37,128 bases of DNA from Catenaria anguillulae PL171 (Eukaryota; Blastocladiomycota; Blastocladiomycetes; Blastocladiales; Catenariaceae). Below the pieces are notes generated by a model. The model was not told the origin of the DNA. It made no database searches and saw only the letters and a list, made by a program, of their open reading frames with translations. Of this stretch, positions 32,708 to 37,128 are shown one piece after another. How positions within the stretch are numbered: the stretch's first letter is position 1; each line of letters starts with the position of its first letter. Both the position numbers and the translations under genes were made by a program. The stretch is taken from NCBI GenBank assembly GCA_002102555.1, contig MCFL01000229.1, forward strand, positions 1 through 37,128, written 5' to 3'.

Positions 32708-34473
32708 TCAATCCCGAACCAACCGTCTCAATACTGCCTCGGTCGCGCCCCTCTCACGCCGCCCAACATCGACCACCTGGTTCCGCTCATCGTGCACGCG
32801 CACAATCACACACCCTGGCAAATCAAACGCCCATGCCATCTTGGCCGCCAGCTTGTCGAGCGTCCACTTGCGAGCAAACTGGCCAAGTGTTGCCGCCATT
32901 GCGGAAGGGTCCGGCATGGGCCGTGAAAGTGGGACTCTGTTGTTGGTTCGAGACGGGTTGGCGGCCGCGGAAGGTGGCGCGGCAGGGTAAAACAAGCCGC
33001 CAACTGGGCCAGGCGGGGTGTACAGCATGATGACCATGTCGTGTGCGCGCAGATCGGGCGGGAGGTGGACAACACCGACATGAATCGAGTGCGCGGATGA
33101 AATGGCAGGATGCATCTTGTAAAACGGGTTGCCGAACTCGCCCGATTTGGAATGCGTGAGGGGACGCGAGGCGAGAATGTCAAACAGTGGTTTGGGCAAG
33201 GCCGAGAGGCTGGGAAGCGAGTCAAGCTTGGACGGGCGCTGGATTTGTGCGTTTGCCGGGTTAAGCACAACTGGCGTGAGCGGGTCGGGGAGGGTGATGT
33301 TGGAAGCATCGGCAGCTTGCGCAAAAGCCTTGAGTTCTTGCCGGATCGCCTTGAGGCTGGCTTGCGAGCGAAACACAAAGGTTGGAGGGTCTGGAACTGG
33401 ATCAGAGTCCACATCCATGGAGTCCTTCCCATCCTTCATGTCCCTGAGCGCTTCTGATTTGCGGCACACGCTTTGCTCCAAATCAGCCCAGTTGTCATAG
33501 GACGCATGTTCCTTGACTGCCTTGTCCGCTTTCATGGCAAACAGAGCCTTGAAAGATGGAAATGGAACAGGTGCATTGGCCTTTGCTGTGACAGCTCTTG
33601 GCATTTGGAACAACTCTGGGCGTACTTTGCAATCTCATCCTCCCTAGCAACCACCTGAGCACCCACAAAGTCAAGCACATCCTGGTCGAGGTCTGCAGCT
33701 CCATAGTCACCCACGACTTTGACTTGGCCTTGGGAATCGACTTGGCAAACAAGCGCACGAACGGTCCCGGCAAGTGCAAGCACAGCTACGCCGTCTTGCA
33801 ACACGGTTGCGAAACCACACGATGTACCACCATCCACACTGGCAATCTCTTCGACAGCAGCAGTAAATGAATCAACCGTCTTCTTACTGATGGGCGGGAT
33901 ACCTGGAGCTGCAGCAGAACCAGAACCAGGTGACGAAGCTTGGTGCACCTTGAAGAGGGGGTCCAGATGCGTCAACCCATCAATGATTGCGCCCTTGTGC
34001 TTCCAATACGTTTTGAGCAAGTCAACCATCTGATCCAGGCAAATCTCCTTGTCCAGATCACTGGCCCACGATCGAATGTAGGCAGTGACGTGGTGCAAAT
34101 CTTGTGGGTCTTGCCAGTCCCAATCCAACAAAGACAAAAACTGGAACAGTTTGCCCAACGAGTCGGAATCGTGCAGCGCTTGGGCGGCGTAGCCATATTT
34201 TGAAGGGCCAGAGGTGAGCAGGTAGATGGGGATTGGCAGGTCGTCTGTCACATTGACGTCGTCGCGGCAGATTGCATATGAACGATCAATCACCATGTTC
34301 CCACACGGCTATGCAAAAGAGAGAGAATTAGGTTACGAGTTGGGGTTAACTATCGCACGAAACGTCTGCGAAAATGGGCGCACCTTGGGCTTTGGTGCAG
34401 ATGCTGCTGAAGGTGGAGTGAATGACAATCGATTGTGCGCGGGTAGTTGGGATTGAGAGAATTGCTGTCGCAT
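32708..34473 (-). CDS. Unrecognised protein, at least three exons
   Basis: I do not recognise this protein. A start at 34473 gives MRQQFSQSQLPAHNRLSF to KPK. The intron at 34309-34383 (gtgcgc...catag) leads in frame to CGNMVIDRSYAICRDDVN. The middle exon has helices such as LGKLFQFLSLLDWDWQD and ICLDQMVDLLKTYWKHKGAI. A second intron is needed near 33.6 kb because the frame changes. 33581-33654 (gtggtt...gcaaag, 74 bp) fits both frame and usual length; 33614-33654 is a shorter option. The last exon runs from FPSFKALFAMKADK to RRLVRD and includes LGQFARKWTLDKLAAKMAWA. An upstream frame in the same phase, from ATG 34986, is Ser/Pro-rich and could add an N-terminal exon. No signal peptide or membrane span is seen. 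Confidence 0.6.
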
Positions 34474-35148
34474 GGATATCGCATCGTTGGCCCAGCTGGG
34501 TGGTGGGCTCAAAGCCAGAGACTTCGATCAAGTGTGGCGGGCAAGGGTAGACGTGGTGGATTTGGCCATGTTTTCTTGATCCGAAACGAGTTTGTGCGCC
34601 ATGCAGGGGAAAGAGTCGGGTTTCTTGCAAATGGAATCGAGGGCGGTAGGGCCGGAAGTGTCGAGAGCTCGGCACTTTGCGCCGGCGCCGTGGTTTGATT
34701 GACGGCTGATCGAGTCGGGATGGCGTGGGTGGAGGTGACGACGGCGTACGATCGTGTTGGGAAGAGCCAAGGTTGATGTAGCGATGCGGCTATGGTTTGA
34801 AGGCGACGGCGATGGCGGTGTTCCCGATGAGGATGAGCCAGATGTGGCATCGCCGAGCAGCGAGCTGAGTGGAGCCAGCACCTTCGTGGGTGGGGAAGAG
34901 CCCATGTTCAGGTTGGTGAAGCGATCGTGAGCGTGAACCAGCAATTCTGGTGAGTCTCTAGGCGAGGGAAATGCAATTGTAGTCATTGCGCCCAGTCTTT
35001 CGAGGATATTTTGGGTGTAGGAAAGCAATTCATCATTTTTTTCGTTTGTTCTTTTTCACATTCCTTGACGTCAAGTTCAAGAGCCTTTGAGAAGCCTTTG
35101 TCGATCGTGTCGTGAGCCTCCGATCTAGTTCCTTCGTCTGGCTCGTCC
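34474..35148. promoter_or_regulatory. Divergent region, possibly with an extra 5' exon
   Basis: This separates the starts of the 34.5 kb (-) and 35.1 kb (+) genes. The minus strand has an open frame from 34986 to 34528 in the same phase as the downstream exon. A 45-bp gt...ag segment over its stop could link the two. If so, the real divergent promoter is only about 160 bp (34987-35148). Confidence 0.35.
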
Positions 35149-36342
35149 ATGCCTTGCGTTGGATGTTCGCACTGGTCGCACTTGCTTGATGGTGCGTCTC
35201 GCGTCGGGTCAAAACGTGTGCAGGCAAGATTTGACATTTGTGTGAGCATTCAGTCCCGCCATGCCAACCTCCCTCCCATCCGTGCGATCCAAGCATCCAG
35301 AAGCGCCCCGGCAAACGACCGAGCCTGGAAATCAAAGGCGTTGGCTCCGATGTCCCACAGGTGTCAGTCCCAGTCCCATCAGCGGCTCGTCGCTCATCGC
35401 CTGAAAAATGCCTGAATGGATGCCGCTGCGCGAAATGTACCGGAGAAAAGCGATCTCCTATACGCCCGCCGCGAAAGCTCGATCCGGTCGTGAAACCGCC
35501 TGCTCGCAGGCCAGATTTACAAAAAGTGGGCGGTAGTGTTGATGCGAAACCCGCGTTGCCGACGTCTGGACAGGCTGCTGAGAACTTGGTATCCGATGTG
35601 AGCAAACAAGGAGCCGATTTCGCCACTGCACGACTTGGGATTGTACCCCTGGTGGACCCGGCCACTGAACCGCCCATTTCCAGCAACATCCCGATCCTTG
35701 ACTTGCTGCGATCCTGGCCATTCCCAACGCCAGTGCCAACCGACACTGAACCGCATCCAATCATTCCCATTCAGCTGACACATCTGTTGGCTGCCTTGGA
35801 CTACGCACAGTCCACGAGCAAGCCCCCATCATCCTCGACAAATCAGGCAAAGTCGACGCTTTTTTGCCCATCGTCACTCGGTCATTGTCGAATGCAAACC
35901 GCTCGTCCTCGACGTGTTCATGCGTCACACGCTGACCGCAGCCGACGGTGCCCGTGTCCTTGCGGACAAGATCCGTGGTGCCATGCAAGTCGCGGCGTAT
36001 CTCCACTTTCGCCTGACTGATTCAGCACCAAACTTCAAGAAACTGGCAGATGCGACGCTCAATGAATCGATTGGCGAGATCATGCATCACGCTGCGTGGT
36101 TTCCATATGCCGATGTCTTTGATGTCAAGGCTGTTCGCGACGATGCCCTCGTGGCAAAGTTGGATCCTTTGAATCATCCAGGCGTGGTTCGCAAGCCAAA
36201 TGATGCCCCGCTCGTCGTCCGCGAGGGATTTTCCGTGGTGGTGACGAGCAAGTTTGATCCAGAGGATGCGGTCGAGTTCTTGACGTCAAGCTTGCCATTG
36301 TCCAAGTGCCAGTTCTTCCACATCGCCGACCCGAATGCATGA
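35149..36342 (+). CDS. Unrecognised protein with N-terminal Cys clusters, multi-exon
   Basis: I do not recognise a family. A small first exon (35149-35191) encodes MPCVGCSHWSHLLD. The intron at 35192-35253 (gtgcgt...attcag) fits in phase with a second exon that carries KCLNGCRCAKCTGEK, so about seven cysteines lie in the first 80 residues, as in small zinc-binding folds. The exon goes on with ILDLLRSWPFPTPVP and IQLTHLLAALDYAQS. A frame change near 35.8 kb calls for another intron; 35786-35852 (67 bp) or 35810-35846 fit, and the T6 run at 35860 could instead be a length error. The last exon encodes HRHSVIVECKPLVLDVFMRH, ADKIRGAMQVAAYLHFR and a C-terminal alpha/beta-like part ending FHIADPNA. 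Function is unknown. Confidence 0.5.
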
Positions 36343-36610
36343 CCGACACTATTGTCTCACACCTGGAAAACATGGTGCCAACGTGAACAAGAAAGGCCGT
36401 GGAAAAACAGAGCGAGTGTGCTACTGTATCGGTACGATGGGCCTGTGTAAATTATATTCATCACATCAAGCATCAAGTCAAAAATAGTACACTTTCCAAA
36501 AGGAGTACCAAAAACTGAGCAACAGGAGAGCGAGAGAGAGCAAAAAGAAGTGTGGGACCCACGGGAATAAGTACAAAGAAATACAAATGGTGAGCGAGCG
36601 AACGCAATCG

Positions 36611-37126
36611 TCATCCATTCACCTTTCTCCAATCCCACCACTCGTTCCACGCTTCCAAGACTATGTGATCCAACGTCACCGACGGCTCCCTCAACACACC
36701 AGGTGGATCTGCTTCCCACCCTTGACTGTTGAGTGACTGATCCCACCCTGCAACCTCCTCCACCACGTCCTTACCGGAACCCTTGAAATACGTCCACAGG
36801 AGCGCCTCCATGTAGCAATGGAGCGCTCGCGGTGAAAACACAGAGTCGATGAGTGCATTCCCGCGGGCCGCGACAATCGCCACACGGGACCATGGCATGG
36901 CCGCAACCACAAGCGCAGCAGCATCGTGGGCAGCAGAATCGACAACGCCTTCGCCTGATGGCGCGGATGAGCCCACATGAGTCGGGTCCACGGGCACCGC
37001 GTCAAGAATTGCATCGACAATCTCTGGTGCATACGTGCGTCCGCTTGCCGAATGGATATAGGCATCTGTCGCATTGGAATATGCGCAACGCAGGCACCGT
37101 ACGTAATGCGTCGCAACTTGAAATCC
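36611..37126 (-). CDS. Unrecognised protein, C-terminal part (cut by window edge)
   Basis: A minus-strand frame is open from the right edge to a TGA at 36611, about 171 codons. It reads FQVATHYVRCLRCAYSNATD, YAPEIVDAILDAVPVDPTHV, AAALVVAAMPWSRVAIVAAR, LHCYMEALLWTYFKGSGKDV and ends EAWNEWWDWRKVNG. Balanced composition, alternating helix-like stretches and several aromatic residues support real coding sequence. I know no family with this wording. The start and any upstream introns lie outside the window. It converges on the 35.1 kb gene with 268 bp between stops. Confidence 0.6.
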   Translation of the reverse strand, partial: GFQVATHYVRCLRCAYSNATDAYIHSASGRTYAPEIVDAILDAVPVDPTHVGSSAPSGEGVVDSAAHDAAALVVAAMPWSRVAIVAARGNALIDSVFSPRALHCYMEALLWTYFKGSGKDVVEEVAGWDQSLNSQGWEADPPGVLREPSVTLDHIVLEAWNEWWDWRKVNG

Positions 37127-37128
37127 GG

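Noticed and set aside
33595-33625. A 29-bp mini-intron in the 34 kb gene
   Set aside because: It keeps the frame but is far shorter than the other introns. A 74-bp intron at 33581-33654 also fits and is of normal size.
34528-34986. Minus-strand Ser/Pro-rich frame as a separate gene
   Set aside because: It is in the same phase as the next downstream exon and may be its 5' exon, so I mention it under the divergent region and do not list it alone.
35033-35770. Minus-strand open frame of 245 codons
   Set aside because: It overlaps the plus-strand gene with the cysteine clusters, whose exon joins and composition look better. The minus frame looks like a shadow.
1-37128. tRNA, rRNA or CRISPR array
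   Set aside because: Reading both strands by eye I found no tRNA B-box with a matching acceptor stem, no rRNA-like block and no regularly spaced repeats.

Overview
The window looks like nuclear DNA of a fungus, probably a zoosporic (flagellated) early-diverging one such as Blastocladiomycota or Chytridiomycota. Fungal signs are a Zn2Cys6 activator with a fungal-specific transcription-factor domain, a secreted protein ending in a CBM19-type chitin-binding module, and a fungal-style TMEM170 protein. A kinesin-9 gene, a family tied to motile flagella, points to zoospores. The phylum is inference. Genes are compact, rich in G/C at third codon positions, and cut by short GT-AG introns, mostly 50-130 bp with gtgcgt-, gtacgc- or gtatgt-like donors.

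Layout. 1-1989 (+): 3' part of a kinesin-9 gene with many frame changes. 2852-6556 (+): Zn2Cys6 activator with a glutamine-rich tail. 6960-7358 (+): small TIM chaperone, Tim8 type. 7697-8599 (-): secreted LPMO-like protein with CBM19. 9853-10609 (-): p24 cargo receptor. 10900-12265 (+): DUF89/ARMT1-type phosphatase. 12454-12930 (-): TMEM170-like protein. 13511-15498 (+): unrecognised 635-residue protein. 15554-18085 (-): cytosolic glutamyl-tRNA synthetase with an unusual C-terminal tail. About 18350-20870 (+): a degraded Mutator-like DNA transposon. 21504-24844 (-): 1090-residue low-complexity membrane protein. 25241-26239 (-): basic Ser/Arg-rich protein. 26517-28185 (+): OS-9/Yos9-type ER lectin. 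29068-32224 (+): 997-residue Pro/Gln-rich probable nuclear protein. 32708-34473 (-), 35149-36342 (+) and 36611-37126 (-, cut by the window end): three unrecognised genes.

The genes form no pathway. They are mostly housekeeping: ER quality control and traffic (OS-9, p24), mitochondrial import (Tim8), translation (GluRS) and metabolite or protein repair (DUF89), beside lineage-specific low-complexity proteins. Several neighbours are divergent (TMEM170/13.5 kb gene; 26.2 kb gene/OS-9; 34.5/35.1 kb genes) or convergent with tiny spacers (55 bp between the 13.5 kb gene and GluRS).

The points most worth a second look are the concentrated frame breaks in the flagellar kinesin, the RS-rich tail with a duplicated MYxVxxVY motif on GluRS, the LPMO-like/CBM19 fusion, and the transposon with its serine/proline-rich tail. 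I found no CRISPR array, rRNA, tRNA or retroelement. All splice sites were read by eye.
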